From NCBI RefSeq assembly GCF_024125425.1, contig NZ_JAMXWN010000001.1, positions 124,001 to 188,000 of the forward strand: a DNA stretch of 64,000 nucleotides. Reading direction: 5' to 3'. How positions within the stretch are numbered: position 1 is the stretch's first letter; every line of letters starts with the position of its first letter. Below are positions 18,492-27,511 of this stretch, in pieces. Source of the DNA: Sporolactobacillus kofuensis. GTDB lineage: Bacteria; Bacillota; Bacilli; Bacillales; Sporolactobacillaceae. The position numbers and the translations under genes are program-made. Under the pieces are notes generated by a model that ran no database searches, was not told the DNA's origin, and saw only the letters and a program-made list of their open reading frames with translations.

Positions 18492-19852
18492 AATTACTTA
18501 ATGATTATAAAAATAAGAAGGTACTTGTACTTGGATTGGGAAAGAGCGGTTATGCTGCTGCAAAACTACTACAGAGTATGGGCGCAATCGTAACAGTAAA
18601 TGACCGTGGAGATTTAAGTACCAATGAACATGCTAAGGATCTCAAAGCGAGTGGTGTGCATGTGGTTGACGGTGGGCATCCACTAGACTTAATCGATCAA
18701 AGCGTTGCGTTAATGATCAAGAATCCAGGCATTCCGTATACAAATCCGCTCATTGTTAAAGCTGAGGAAATTGGCGTACCGGTTGTTACGGAAGTTGAAA
18801 TCGCCGGTCGTTTATCGGAAGCTCCATTTATCGGTATAACCGGTTCTAATGGGAAAACGACAACGACAATGTTAATTGGCGAAATGATGAAAGGCTCGAA
18901 TTTCAAGCCAATTGTTGCCGGTAACATTGGTACGGCACTAACATCTGTAGTTCAAAAAGCAACAAATCAAAATGTAATTGTTGCAGAACTATCGAGCTTC
19001 CAATTGCTAGGTACAAGACAGTTCCATCCGCATGTAGCAGTTGTCTTGAATATTTTCGACCATCATTTGGACTACCATGGCACGGTTGAAAAATACGCAG
19101 CAGCCAAAGCACGCATTACAAAAAATCAGACATCCGAAGATGCGCTTGTATTTAATGCGGACAGTGAACGTGTCCTTCGATTTATTGCGGACCAATCGAA
19201 TGCAACAAAAGTGCCTTTTTCATTGAAAGGCCGGGTTGAGAACGGAGCGTATGTCGCAGATGGGACGATTTATTACAGAGATGAACCGATCCTGAAATGT
19301 GAGGAAATGGGTCTACCCGGAGAACATAATTTAATGAATGCATTAGCAGCCGTGGCTGCTGCCGGGGTGTACGGCGTTCCAGCGAAGTACATTGCGGATG
19401 TGTTGCGTTCCTTCAAAGGAGTTCGTCATCGTCTAGAATATGTGGATATCATTCAAGGGCGAACGGTGTATAACGATTCAAAAGCAACGAACATTATTGC
19501 CACTTCAAAAGCTTTGCATGCTTTTCCAGGAAAATCGATTGTTCTCCTCGCAGGTGGACTTGACCGTGGAAATACCTTTGATGCTTTGATCCCGGATTTG
19601 AAAAAGGCTCCAATAAAAGCGGTGCTTCTTTTTGGACAAACACAAAAGAAATTGTTGGATGCGTGTCAGAAAGCGGCTATTCCGGTGATTAAAGAAGTAG
19701 CGAATGTGGAAGAGGCCGTACCAGAAGCCTTTGCTCTATCCAAACCAGGGGATGTAATTTTACTTTCCCCGGCGTGTGCAAGTTGGGATCAATATAAATC
19801 TTTTGAACAACGCGGTGACATTTTTATTGAAGAAGTGAATAAGTTTAGATAA
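18488..19852 (+). CDS. murD: UDP-MurNAc-L-alanine-D-glutamate ligase MurD
   Basis: A 454-residue Mur ligase adding D-glutamate to UDP-MurNAc-L-Ala. It has a Rossmann N-terminus (VLVLGLGKSGYAAA), the ATP loop TGSNGKTTT (about 116-124) and the late LSPACASWDQ motif. I start at TTG 18488, behind GGTAGGGATCGTAGG and overlapping the mraY stop. The frame stays open 27 codons upstream inside mraY, but that extension has no MurD similarity. Confidence 0.94.
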   Translation: MKLLNDYKNKKVLVLGLGKSGYAAAKLLQSMGAIVTVNDRGDLSTNEHAKDLKASGVHVVDGGHPLDLIDQSVALMIKNPGIPYTNPLIVKAEEIGVPVVTEVEIAGRLSEAPFIGITGSNGKTTTTMLIGEMMKGSNFKPIVAGNIGTALTSVVQKATNQNVIVAELSSFQLLGTRQFHPHVAVVLNIFDHHLDYHGTVEKYAAAKARITKNQTSEDALVFNADSERVLRFIADQSNATKVPFSLKGRVENGAYVADGTIYYRDEPILKCEEMGLPGEHNLMNALAAVAAAGVYGVPAKYIADVLRSFKGVRHRLEYVDIIQGRTVYNDSKATNIIATSKALHAFPGKSIVLLAGGLDRGNTFDALIPDLKKAPIKAVLLFGQTQKKLLDACQKAAIPVIKEVANVEEAVPEAFALSKPGDVILLSPACASWDQYKSFEQRGDIFIEEVNKFR

Positions 19853-19915
19853 GGGACAGGCCGGCTAAACCAATTCTCCGGCGAAACAGGTCTCAATCTG
19901 AACGGAGTGTTGGTT

Positions 19916-21013
19916 ATGTATACGGATCGTCGCTCACCTGATCTTTTTTTGCTCGTTGTTACTTTTCTATTACTTTCAATCGGGCTCATGATGGTATATA
20001 GTGCGAGTGCGGTTTTAGCTGCCAATCGGTTTGGTGATTCCCTATACTTTCTGAAGCGGCAACTTCTCTTCGCAGTTGTAGGTATTGGTCTCATGTTTGC
20101 AGTGATGCGTATTGATTATCATTTCTGGAAGGCTTGGGCGAAAATTGCTTTGGTCGGGTGTTATCTGTTGCTCGTGCTCGTGCTCATACCTGGCGTTGGT
20201 TTAACACGTGGCGGTGCAAGTAGCTGGTTAGGAGTCGGTGCCTTTTCCATCCAGCCTTCCGAATTTATGAAGGTGGCACTTATACTCTTTTTGGCAAGTT
20301 ATTTGTCTGAACATCAATCCCTGTTGCCTTCATTTAGAAAAGGATTGATTCCATCGTTTCTCCCTGTTCTTCTTGCCTTTGGATTAATCATGCTTCAGCC
20401 GGATCTTGGAACAGGGATGGTGCTTGTACTGACATGCGTAATTATGATTTTTATCGCAGGCGCACGTATTAAGCACTTTGCAGTGATGGGATCTATTGGG
20501 GTTATTGGTGTCGTTGGATTAATTTTGTCTGCGCCATATCGATTGAAGCGTCTAACTTCTTTTGTTGACCCTTGGCAGGATCCTAGAGGAAGTGGATTTC
20601 AAATAATCCAATCTCTACTTGCCATCGGACCAGGCGGATTACTCGGTTTTGGTTTAGGACAGAGCAGACAAAAATATCAATATCTTCCGGAACCACAAAC
20701 GGATTTTATTTTCTCAATTGTTTCAGAAGAATTAGGATTCATTGGTGCATCGTTTGTGTTGATCCTTTTCTGCCTGTTACTCTGGCGTGGCATATTAGTC
20801 GCGATAAAAGCACCCGATCTTTTCGGTACGTTGCTTGCTGTTGGGATCACAGGTATGATCGCCATTCAAATAATGATTAATATCGCTGTTGTGACCGGTT
20901 TAATCCCGGTGACTGGTATCACATTACCATTTCTGAGCTATGGAGGATCTTCCTTGACCTTAATGCTTGTGTCGATCGGTATCCTCTTAAATGTCAGCAA
21001 ATCCGTTCATTAA
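19916..21013 (+). CDS. spoVE: SpoVE, SEDS-family glycosyltransferase for spore cortex
   Basis: A 365-residue SEDS protein (FtsW/RodA family) with about ten membrane segments. Conserved motifs include the YSASAV start, the GGASSWLG and QPSEFMK loops, and the late LPFLSYGGSS motif. The length (B. subtilis SpoVE 366) and position directly after murD identify it as SpoVE, the polymerase partner of SpoVD. It might double as the divisional FtsW if no other copy exists. The start ATG 19916 follows AACGGAG. A strong terminator follows, where murG would normally be. Confidence 0.88.
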   Translation: MYTDRRSPDLFLLVVTFLLLSIGLMMVYSASAVLAANRFGDSLYFLKRQLLFAVVGIGLMFAVMRIDYHFWKAWAKIALVGCYLLLVLVLIPGVGLTRGGASSWLGVGAFSIQPSEFMKVALILFLASYLSEHQSLLPSFRKGLIPSFLPVLLAFGLIMLQPDLGTGMVLVLTCVIMIFIAGARIKHFAVMGSIGVIGVVGLILSAPYRLKRLTSFVDPWQDPRGSGFQIIQSLLAIGPGGLLGFGLGQSRQKYQYLPEPQTDFIFSIVSEELGFIGASFVLILFCLLLWRGILVAIKAPDLFGTLLAVGITGMIAIQIMINIAVVTGLIPVTGITLPFLSYGGSSLTLMLVSIGILLNVSKSVH

Positions 21014-21040
21014 TTGTTAAAGGCTTAATTAGTCTCTTTT

Positions 21041-21076
21041 GCAAACCCTGTTTGTTAAACAGGGTTTGCTGTTTTT
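21041..21076 (+). terminator. Strong terminator after spoVE
   Basis: A perfect 13-bp stem, GCAAACCCTGTTT (21041-21053) with AAACAGGGTTTGC (21057-21069), followed by TGTTTTTT. It closes the first dcw transcript at the place where murG and murB are missing. Confidence 0.94.
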
Positions 21077-21238
21077 TAGAAAAATAATACAATAGAGTAG
21101 ATTGGTGAAGTGAAACCCTTTTTGAAAGGCTTTTGAAGAGCTTTTGTACAGGTATCCGTTACAGTTTTTGAAATGCCTGACTTCATAAACGTACATATAT
21201 TATTTGGGTGAAAAATACTGCAAGAGGAGGATTACGGC

Positions 21239-22018
21239 ATGGACAGGAAGAAAGTCATTGCTCTTGAAGATCGCCTGCCTCAATTGAAGCAGGAACGAAA
21301 ACAAAAAGCAAATCGACGTTTTGTTTTTTATGCGTGTATCTTTTTTCTTCTGATTTTTGTGGTTGTTTATTTCCAGTCACCACTAAGCAAGGTACACACC
21401 ATTACGGTTTCGGGTGAACAGATTGTGAGCAGTGAGAAAGTCATAAAAGCAAGCGGCATTACGAATAACACTCATATATGGGACATTAGAAAGAATGCTG
21501 TACAGCAAAAAATCGAACGTTTGCCAACGGTGCAATCTGTTTTGATTGAGAAAAGCTTCCCGAACGAAGTAACGATCAGAATAAAAGAATATTCGCGCAA
21601 AGCATATCTTTGGAAAAATGGAAATTACTATCCAATCCTGCAGAATGGCACCATGATGAAAAAGCTTCGGGATGGGAAAATGCCTGTTGATGCGCCTGTA
21701 CTCTTTGGTTTCTCGAAGTCTGCTGCCTTGAAGAAAGTAGCAGAAGGACTCGGGACAATTTCCAAACAAATGAAGCATAATATCTCAGATATTCACTACA
21801 TAGGGCACTCAGGGAGTGGTGATGATCTTGTACTATATATGAATGATGGAAATAAGGTAGTCGCCAGTACACGTACGTTTGCGCAAAACATCAACCTCTA
21901 TCCTGAAGTTGCGGCAAACCTTCCTAAAGGAAAACATGGTACGATCCATCTGAGTGTCGGCATTTATTTTATTCCAGACAAGTCCGGACAAACTTCAGAT
22001 CAAGTAAAGGGTAATTAA
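21239..22018 (+). CDS. divIB: Cell division protein DivIB (FtsQ)
   Basis: A 259-residue bitopic protein: basic cytoplasmic N-terminus, one transmembrane helix (about 28-45), a POTRA domain beginning at VHTITVSG (about 52-120), and a beta domain with a short tail. DivIB works with FtsL and DivIC in the divisome. The start ATG 21239 follows AAGAGGAGG. It lies behind the spoVE terminator, so it needs its own promoter in 21080-21230. An AT-rich TATATTATT there (about 21196-21204) could be a -10, but no convincing -35 goes with it. Confidence 0.93.
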   Translation: MDRKKVIALEDRLPQLKQERKQKANRRFVFYACIFFLLIFVVVYFQSPLSKVHTITVSGEQIVSSEKVIKASGITNNTHIWDIRKNAVQQKIERLPTVQSVLIEKSFPNEVTIRIKEYSRKAYLWKNGNYYPILQNGTMMKKLRDGKMPVDAPVLFGFSKSAALKKVAEGLGTISKQMKHNISDIHYIGHSGSGDDLVLYMNDGNKVVASTRTFAQNINLYPEVAANLPKGKHGTIHLSVGIYFIPDKSGQTSDQVKGN

Positions 22019-22235
22019 TCGTTGCTCTGTTTTCGCCTCACTTCTTTAAGATCTAGTAATTTTAATCTTTTCTAGTGATTCAACTTGGTGTAGACTATTA
22101 TTTAGATACATAGCTTACAACACGGTTACTCTCGACATTTTTTTTGAATAGGTCAATTTGTCTATTCATTTATTGGAAATTTTGCCGATGTAATAATGAA
22201 GTAAGATCAGTTCTTATAGGATTGAAATTTTTAAA

Positions 22236-22260
22236 AGGGAAATGCTCCATTTTGTAGAAT
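22236..22260 (+). promoter_or_regulatory. Candidate sigma-H promoter for ftsA-ftsZ
   Basis: AGGGAAAT (22236-22243) and GTAGAAT (22254-22260) fit the sigma-H pattern (AGGAWWT-like -35, RnnGAAT -10) with proper spacing. In B. subtilis one ftsAZ promoter is sigma-H dependent, raising FtsZ at the onset of sporulation. The rest of the 22019-22424 gap is AT-rich and holds nothing else I can name apart from the small frame at 22318. Confidence 0.5.
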
Positions 22261-22317
22261 ACAATCATTAGGTGTGTTTCTATCAATTGGAACAGAGAAA
22301 GAGTTGGGTTGAAAATA

Positions 22318-22428
22318 ATGAAACTTAAAAAGTATCTTAGATATTTAATAAGCAATCGTTCGATCCTAACATCCCTCAATAGAGAAGTCATCAAAGATTA
22401 TCAAGATAAAGGGGGTGCCACAAAATGA
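22318..22428 (+). CDS. Possible small basic peptide ahead of ftsA (36 codons)
   Basis: An ATG-started frame of 36 codons whose stop overlaps the ftsA start (ATGA). The predicted peptide is basic, starting MKLKKYLRYLISNRS. It has no clear ribosome site (a weak GGGTTGA lies upstream), and I recognise no family. In B. subtilis a small basic protein gene (sbp) lies just upstream of ftsA, but this frame is far shorter and the resemblance is only in position and charge. It could equally be a chance frame in the ftsA leader. Confidence 0.25.
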   Translation: MKLKKYLRYLISNRSILTSLNREVIKDYQDKGGATK

Positions 22429-23711
22429 ATAGTGAGGATGTATTTGTCAGCTTGGACATAGGCACGTCCAGTATAAAAACTGTCATTGGCGAAATGACGG
22501 GAGATCGACTTAACGTTGTTGGTGTTGGCGAAGCCGTTTCCCGTGGAATTAAAAAAGGTTCAATCGTTGATATCGATGCAACGGTACGCTCAATCAGCGA
22601 GGCAGTACAACAGGCTGAGCGTATGGTCGGTATTGCGATTAAAAGTGTGATTGTTGGTATTTCTGGCAACCACATCCAACTTAGACGTTGTCATGGTGTT
22701 GTGGCAGTCTCTAGTGAAACTCATGAAATTGGTAATGAAGATATTGCCAGAGTCATTGATGCAGCACAAGTGATGTCGATCCCTCCTGAGCGAGAAATTA
22801 TTGATGTAATACCAGAACAATTCATTGTTGATGGTGTCGATGAAATTCATGATCCGAGAGGAATGATTGGCGTACGGCTAGAAATGGAAGGAACGTTGAT
22901 CACGGGCTCGAAAACATTGCTTCACAATCTGCTGCGATGTGTTGAACGTGCTGGTCTGTCGATTTCGGACGTTTGCCTCCAACCCCTTGCTTTAGGATCA
23001 GTTGCTTTGTCCGAAGATGAGAAAAATTTAGGCGTAGCATTAGTTGATATTGGCGGTGGATCAACAAGTGTGGCAGTATTTGATCAGGGTTCACTCGTGT
23101 CGACATTTGAATTGCCAATTGGTGGAAATCATATTACGAAAGATATTTCAATTATTCAACGAATACCACTTGATGAAGCTGAACAGCTGAAAGTAAAGCA
23201 TGGCGTTGCTTATCTCAATGTGGCATCAGATGAAGATACATTCTCTGTATCGCAGATTGGCAGTGCTCAGAAGCAGACAATGAATCAGGAAGATCTTGCC
23301 GAAATCATTCAGGCACGCATGGAAGAAATGTTTGAGATTATTCACGGAGAATTACAACGCATTGGCATATATGATTTGCCGGGAGGATACGTGCTTACAG
23401 GTGGAGTCACTGCAATGCCAGGTGTCGTAGAACTTGCAGCACATCATTTAGATTCTAATGTTCGCATCGCAGCTCCGGATTATATCGGTGTTCGTGAGCC
23501 AAAGTATACTGCTTGCATTGGGTTGATTCAGTTTGCATACTACAATGTGAAGGTACAAGGAAAAGAAGTCGCAGTTTCCATCGCTCCTGAACAAGAACAT
23601 TATGAAGCTGTACAGAAACAGCATAAACAGAAAAAATCAAAACAGAGCCCGAAAACTCACGAAGGTGTTTCTGCAAAGGTTAAGAATTGGTTTAATCTGT
23701 TCTTCGATTAA
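22425..23711 (+). CDS. ftsA: Cell division protein FtsA
   Basis: A 428-residue actin-like ATPase that anchors FtsZ to the membrane and recruits later divisome proteins. It has the phosphate loop LDIGTSSIK near the N-terminus, the second phosphate motif DIGGGSTS, the adenosine motif GGVTAMPG, and a C-terminal amphipathic helix (VKNWFNLFFD) that serves as the membrane anchor. The start ATG 22425 follows AAAGGGGGTG. ftsZ follows 37 bases later in one transcript. Confidence 0.96.
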   Translation: MNSEDVFVSLDIGTSSIKTVIGEMTGDRLNVVGVGEAVSRGIKKGSIVDIDATVRSISEAVQQAERMVGIAIKSVIVGISGNHIQLRRCHGVVAVSSETHEIGNEDIARVIDAAQVMSIPPEREIIDVIPEQFIVDGVDEIHDPRGMIGVRLEMEGTLITGSKTLLHNLLRCVERAGLSISDVCLQPLALGSVALSEDEKNLGVALVDIGGGSTSVAVFDQGSLVSTFELPIGGNHITKDISIIQRIPLDEAEQLKVKHGVAYLNVASDEDTFSVSQIGSAQKQTMNQEDLAEIIQARMEEMFEIIHGELQRIGIYDLPGGYVLTGGVTAMPGVVELAAHHLDSNVRIAAPDYIGVREPKYTACIGLIQFAYYNVKVQGKEVAVSIAPEQEHYEAVQKQHKQKKSKQSPKTHEGVSAKVKNWFNLFFD

Positions 23712-23748
23712 TCGGGTGGCGGAATGATTAAATGGGAGGAAATGAACA

Positions 23749-24918
23749 ATGTATGATCACGATATGGACATGGAACCTCTAGCCAAGATCAAAGTTATTG
23801 GCGTCGGCGGCGGAGGTAATAATGCAGTCAACCGAATGATTGAGAGTGGAATCCAAGGTGTAGAATTTGTTTGTGCCAATACTGATGCACAGGCACTGAA
23901 ACTTTCAAAAGCTGATGTAAAGCTCCAGCTTGGTGAAAAGTTGACTCGTGGATTGGGAGCAGGGGCAAATCCGGAAGTTGGGAAGAAAGCTGCTGAAGAA
24001 AGTCACGATCAAGTCGAAGAAATTCTTAAAGGCGCAGATATGGTCTTCGTTACTGCTGGAATGGGTGGCGGAACGGGCACAGGCGCAGCCCCTGTTATTG
24101 CTGAGATCGCAAAAGAGGTTGGTGCACTAACCGTAGGGGTAGTGACGCGTCCATTCACTTTTGAAGGTAGAAAACGTGCGAAACAAGCACAAAGTGGAAT
24201 CGCAAATTTGAAAGAAAAAGTGGATACGCTTATTGTCATTCCAAATGATCGCTTGCTTGAAATTGTTGATAAAAACACACCGATGCTTGATGCATTCCGT
24301 GAAGCAGACAATGTTCTTCGCCAAGGTGTTCAAGGCATCTCCGACCTAATTTCTGTCCCAGGGTTAATTAACCTTGATTTTGCAGATGTGAAAACGATAA
24401 TGACAGAAGGCGGTTCAGCACTGATGGCAATTGGTGTTGCTTCTGGAGAAAATCGTGCTGCAGAGGCAGCAAAAAAAGCAATCTCAAGCCCGTTGCTTGA
24501 AAAATCAATTGATGGTGCAAAAGGTGTCCTGATGAACATTACCGGAGGGACAAATCTGAGCCTATATGAAGTAAATGAAGCTGCAGATATTGTCGCAACC
24601 GCAGCGGATGAAGAGGTAAATATGATCTTCGGATCCGTTATAAGAGAAGAGTTGGAAGATGAAATTGTCGTGACCGTGATTGCTACTGGGTTTGAAGAAA
24701 AAGGTAAAGCGGAAAATGCTGCGCCGGATCAGGATCTTATTATGCGTCGCAGACAATCTACTGAATCGATAAATTCTGTGAAATCACGTGAACACCATCG
24801 TGAGGAAACAGTGACACCGATTCCTCAGACATCACGCAGATCACACAGTATTGTTGATGACGAGGATACACTGGATATACCAACTTTTCTGCGTAATCGA
24901 AGAAGAAAAAATGATTAA
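23749..24918 (+). CDS. ftsZ: Cell division protein FtsZ
   Basis: A 389-residue tubulin-like GTPase that polymerises into the division ring. The nucleotide-binding GGGTGTG motif is at 106-112, the T7 synergy loop is [11 protein letters not shown] (about 205-215), and after a variable linker comes the conserved tail [13 protein letters not shown], which binds FtsA and SepF. The start ATG 23749 follows GGGAGGAAATG. Transcription ends at 24983-25024. Confidence 0.98.
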   Translation: MYDHDMDMEPLAKIKVIGVGGGGNNAVNRMIESGIQGVEFVCANTDAQALKLSKADVKLQLGEKLTRGLGAGANPEVGKKAAEESHDQVEEILKGADMVFVTAGMGGGTGTGAAPVIAEIAKEVGALTVGVVTRPFTFEGRKRAKQAQSGIANLKEKVDTLIVIPNDRLLEIVDKNTPMLDAFREADNVLRQGVQGISDLISVPGLINLDFADVKTIMTEGGSALMAIGVASGENRAAEAAKKAISSPLLEKSIDGAKGVLMNITGGTNLSLYEVNEAADIVATAADEEVNMIFGSVIREELEDEIVVTVIATGFEEKGKAENAAPDQDLIMRRRQSTESINSVKSREHHREETVTPIPQTSRRSHSIVDDEDTLDIPTFLRNRRRKND

Positions 24919-24982
24919 TCCATTCTTTCTTTAATGAAACTACGTGCATAAATTTTTCTCCCTATCATAACCTTAAAAAAAT

Positions 24983-25024
24983 GTTCCGGAATCAGGAGTT
25001 TTGTCCTGTTTCCGGACTTTTTTT
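24983..25024 (+). terminator. Terminator after ftsZ
   Basis: TCCGGAATCAGGA pairs with TCCTGTTTCCGGA across a six-base loop, followed by seven T residues. Confidence 0.92.
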
Positions 25025-25044
25025 ATTGAAAAAAAATCAACTAG

Positions 25045-25204
25045 TATTTTCGTGAAAATGGAGCGAAAATGTGAGACGCCAGCGGGATGAGCGTGCCAGA
25101 GAGACCCCACAGATACTTGCTTTTCGAGGAGGCTCGCGGTGCGCCCGCGGCAAGCGAACAATCAAAGCGCTTAATACAAGATAAGGACAGGGCAGTTTTT
25201 TTTT
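25045..25204 (+). repeat. GC-rich intergenic repeat, copy B
   Basis: Begins with CGTGAAAATGGAGCGAAAATG. It then has the conserved GAGACGCC, AGCGGGA, GAGACCCC, CGAGGAGGCTCGCGG and CGCCCGCGGCAAGCGAAC blocks and ends AATACAAGATAAGGACAGGGC plus a T-run. It lies directly behind the ftsZ terminator and is nearly identical to copy C over its central 110 bases. Confidence 0.9.
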
Positions 25205-25219
25205 CAAAAAGTGAGTCCA

Positions 25220-25358
25220 AGCTTTTGGTGAAAAATGGAGCGAAGATGTGAGACGCCAGCGGGATGAGCGTGCCAGAGAGACCCCGCAGATACTTGTTTG
25301 TTCGAGGAGGCTCGCGGTGCGCCCGCGGCAAGCGAACAATCAAAGCGCAATACTTATA
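25220..25358 (+). repeat. GC-rich intergenic repeat, copy C
   Basis: A second copy in direct orientation 16 bases after copy B, nearly identical to it from ATGGAGCG through AACAATCAAAGCGC. It lacks the AAGGAC-T-run end and instead runs into the second repeat family (CTTATAAGTGCAACTAA). The close pairing suggests local duplication. Confidence 0.9.
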
Positions 25359-25516
25359 AGTGCAACTAAAGCTCATCCATCGCAAAAGCTCGGTTTCGCC
25401 AAGTTTTCTAATACTCGTTAAATATTAAATAAAAGAACAAAGATTAGAGGAAACAAGTATAAGTGCAACTAAGGCTCATCCGTCGCAAAAGCTCGGCTTC
25501 GCCAAGTTTTCTAATA
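25354..25516. repeat. Two tandem copies of a short second repeat
   Basis: A block reading ATAAGTGCAACTAA, then GCTCATC, CGCAAAAGCTCGG, a TTCGCCAAG piece and TTTTCTAATA occurs at about 25354-25412 and again at about 25459-25516, roughly 104 bases apart. CTCGG and CCAAG can pair across TTTCG. A rearranged copy is at about 33225-33262. Function unknown. The remaining stretch 25517-25578 shows no feature. Confidence 0.7.
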
Positions 25517-25578
25517 TTTTGAAAAACATTGAGTTCGTGCGAAGAATCAATAGTTTGCAACAAAACCCTCTCAGGTAA

Positions 25579-25655
25579 TGTGACAAAAGCAGCCAAAATA
25601 ACACTGAAAATCCTCCCACAGTGCGACAGACTTTCACTTCCATGGCCCGTATACT
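25579..25655 (+). promoter_or_regulatory. Candidate Spo0A-controlled promoter of spoIIGA
   Basis: TGTGACAAA (25579-25587) and TGCGACA (25622-25628) read on the other strand as Spo0A-box-like TTTGTCACA and TGTCGCA, 43 bases apart. GCGACA (25623-25628) can act as a -35 with the unusual 21-base gap to TATACT (25650-25655). The B. subtilis spoIIG promoter likewise has an over-long spacer and a Spo0A box overlapping its -35. The boxes are imperfect. Confidence 0.5.
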
Positions 25656-25684
25656 TATCCTAAACATGCAAGGAAGGTGAGACG

Positions 25685-26608
25685 GTGGTCGTCTATTTGG
25701 ATGCTGTTTGGGTACTGAATCTGTTGATTGATGCCTGTTTGTTAAAATTAACTGCAATCATGCTAAAACGTCACACCAGTCGAATTCGACTTTGGTTGGG
25801 AGCATTGGTAGCTTCCGCCGTTGTTCTCCTGCTCTTCACACCTGCAGCATTCCTTGTCGATCACCCACTTGGAAAGTTGATCTATTCCGCCGTGATCATT
25901 TTCGTCACATTCGGTTTTCGAAAGCTTTCGGTTTTCTTACAAAACCTAGCTGCTTTCTATTTCACTGCTTTTGCAATTGGCGGAGGATTATTCGCAGTTC
26001 ACTATTTCTTCCAGGACGCTTCATTTTATGCAGACAGCCACTTTTTAAACACAATGAATTTTGGTGATCCAATCAGTTGGTTGACAGTACTCGCTGGATT
26101 TCCAATTTTGTGGTATTTCTCAAAAAAACGATTGGATCAAACGGCAACACGAAAATGGCAACAATCTACATTAGCAGGGGTAACTGTTCAACTTTTTGAT
26201 GTCACCATTGATGCAAAAGCAATTATTGATAGCGGAAACAAATTATCAGAGCCTCTCACCGGAGCGCCGGTAATGTTTCTCAATGCTGAACTTTGTCAAG
26301 ACAAGATCCCGGAAGCTTTGGTTCACGTTGAGAACGGTGTGCCCAGTTCGCTGATCATCGATGAACTTCCAAGCACTTGGCAGAAACGTGTGGCATGGAT
26401 CCCGTACAGAGCCGTGGATGGAACACATTGTATGACGCTTGCAATTCGTCCGGATCGAATCCTGATTTTTGTTGAAGGATCGCAAATTGAATGTAAGAAA
26501 GCCTATGTTGTGTTTGTTGACCATGAACTTAGTTCATCAGGAGACTTCAATTGCATCTTGCACCCGGACATGCTGCTCCATGGGAAAAAAATTGAGACCG
26601 CTTCGTGA
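25685..26608 (+). CDS. spoIIGA: Sigma-E processing peptidase SpoIIGA
   Basis: A 307-residue membrane-embedded aspartic protease that cleaves the pro-sequence of sigma-E in the mother cell after a signal from SpoIIR. About five hydrophobic segments fill residues 1-150. A soluble domain follows with the catalytic motif DSGN ([17 protein letters not shown], about 180-196). The start GTG 25685 follows AAGGAAGGTGAG. sigE follows 28 bases later in the same transcript. Confidence 0.95.
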   Translation: MVVYLDAVWVLNLLIDACLLKLTAIMLKRHTSRIRLWLGALVASAVVLLLFTPAAFLVDHPLGKLIYSAVIIFVTFGFRKLSVFLQNLAAFYFTAFAIGGGLFAVHYFFQDASFYADSHFLNTMNFGDPISWLTVLAGFPILWYFSKKRLDQTATRKWQQSTLAGVTVQLFDVTIDAKAIIDSGNKLSEPLTGAPVMFLNAELCQDKIPEALVHVENGVPSSLIIDELPSTWQKRVAWIPYRAVDGTHCMTLAIRPDRILIFVEGSQIECKKAYVVFVDHELSSSGDFNCILHPDMLLHGKKIETAS

Positions 26609-26636
26609 TCATCTAAATAAAGGAGGTTATCCAAGA

Positions 26637-27347
26637 ATGAAGAAGATTTTTTTAAACGTTTGGCATTGGATTCTGATTAAACTTGGCGTGAAACCAGAAG
26701 AAATTTACTATATCGGTGGAAGTGACGGATTACCTTCGCCATTGTCGAAGGAGGAAGAAGCCGAATTAATGAAAAAGCTTCCGACAGGTGATCAACACGT
26801 CCGTGCAACACTCATTGAGCGCAATTTAAGACTGGTTGTATACATTGCTCGTAAGTTTGATAATACACGAATTAATATTGAAGATTTGATAAGCATTGGA
26901 ACAATTGGTCTGATAAAAGCGGTAAATACGTTTAACCCTGAGAAGAATATTAAGCTCGCAACATATGCTTCACGTTGTATTGAAAACGAGATCTTGATGT
27001 ACTTGAGGAGAAACAGTAGGACACGATCTGAGGTTTCGTTAGATGAACCGCTGAACGTGGACTGGGATGGAAATGAATTACTCTTGTCTGATGTTTTGGG
27101 TACAGAAAATGATGTGACGACTAAGAATATGGAACGCAAAGTCGAACGAACTTTATTGAAAAAGGCGATGTTGATGTTGAATGATCGTGAGAAGGAAATT
27201 ATGACGCTTCGATTCGGATTAGCAGGTGGAAAAGAGAAAACGCAAAAAGATGTTGCTGATGAATTGGGCATTTCTCAATCTTATATATCACGGTTGGAGA
27301 AAAGGATTATCAAACGATTAAAGAAAGAATTCAGTAAAATGGCGTAA
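26637..27347 (+). CDS. sigE: RNA polymerase sigma-E (pro-sigma-E)
   Basis: A 236-residue sporulation sigma factor for early mother-cell genes. It is made as a precursor: a hydrophobic, amphipathic N-terminus ([17 protein letters not shown]) precedes the EEIYYIGG stretch where SpoIIGA cleaves (near 22-24). Region 2 has [15 protein letters not shown] and [15 protein letters not shown]. Region 4 ends in a helix-turn-helix with [17 protein letters not shown]. The start ATG 26637 follows AAGGAGGTTATCC; a longer upstream frame inside spoIIGA is not used. Confidence 0.97.
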   Translation: MKKIFLNVWHWILIKLGVKPEEIYYIGGSDGLPSPLSKEEEAELMKKLPTGDQHVRATLIERNLRLVVYIARKFDNTRINIEDLISIGTIGLIKAVNTFNPEKNIKLATYASRCIENEILMYLRRNSRTRSEVSLDEPLNVDWDGNELLLSDVLGTENDVTTKNMERKVERTLLKKAMLMLNDREKEIMTLRFGLAGGKEKTQKDVADELGISQSYISRLEKRIIKRLKKEFSKMA

Positions 27348-27382
27348 TTGAATGTTTTCCATTTCGGCCATCATTTTGGTGT

Positions 27383-27410
27383 GCATAAAATGGTTTCCTA
27401 CGGAGATACT
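27383..27410 (+). promoter_or_regulatory. Sigma-F-type promoter of sigG
   Basis: GCATA (27383-27387), a 14-base spacer, then GGAGATACT (27402-27410). The -10 fits the sigma-F pattern GGnnAnAmT at every fixed position. sigG (spoIIIG) transcription in B. subtilis starts in the forespore under sigma-F, so site and gene agree. Confidence 0.65.
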
Positions 27411-27511
27411 TGACCATATAGCAGTGGTTAAAAAGAGATGCTGTTTTGAAGGAAATGCATCTTTTTCATAAGCCCGCTAACGCAAGTTTTCGACAATGGG
27501 AGGTCATCCGT

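Noticed and set aside
25045-25358. Insertion sequence or MITE with terminal inverted repeats
   Set aside because: I saw no matching inverted ends or flanking target duplication around copies A-F, so a classical transposon end structure is not supported.
24973-25385. Minus-strand frames of 62-114 codons in repeat copies B and C
   Set aside because: The same repeat-derived peptide pattern appears twice; this is not a conserved protein.
26792-27271. 159-codon minus-strand frame inside sigE
   Set aside because: A shadow of the conserved sigma-factor gene.
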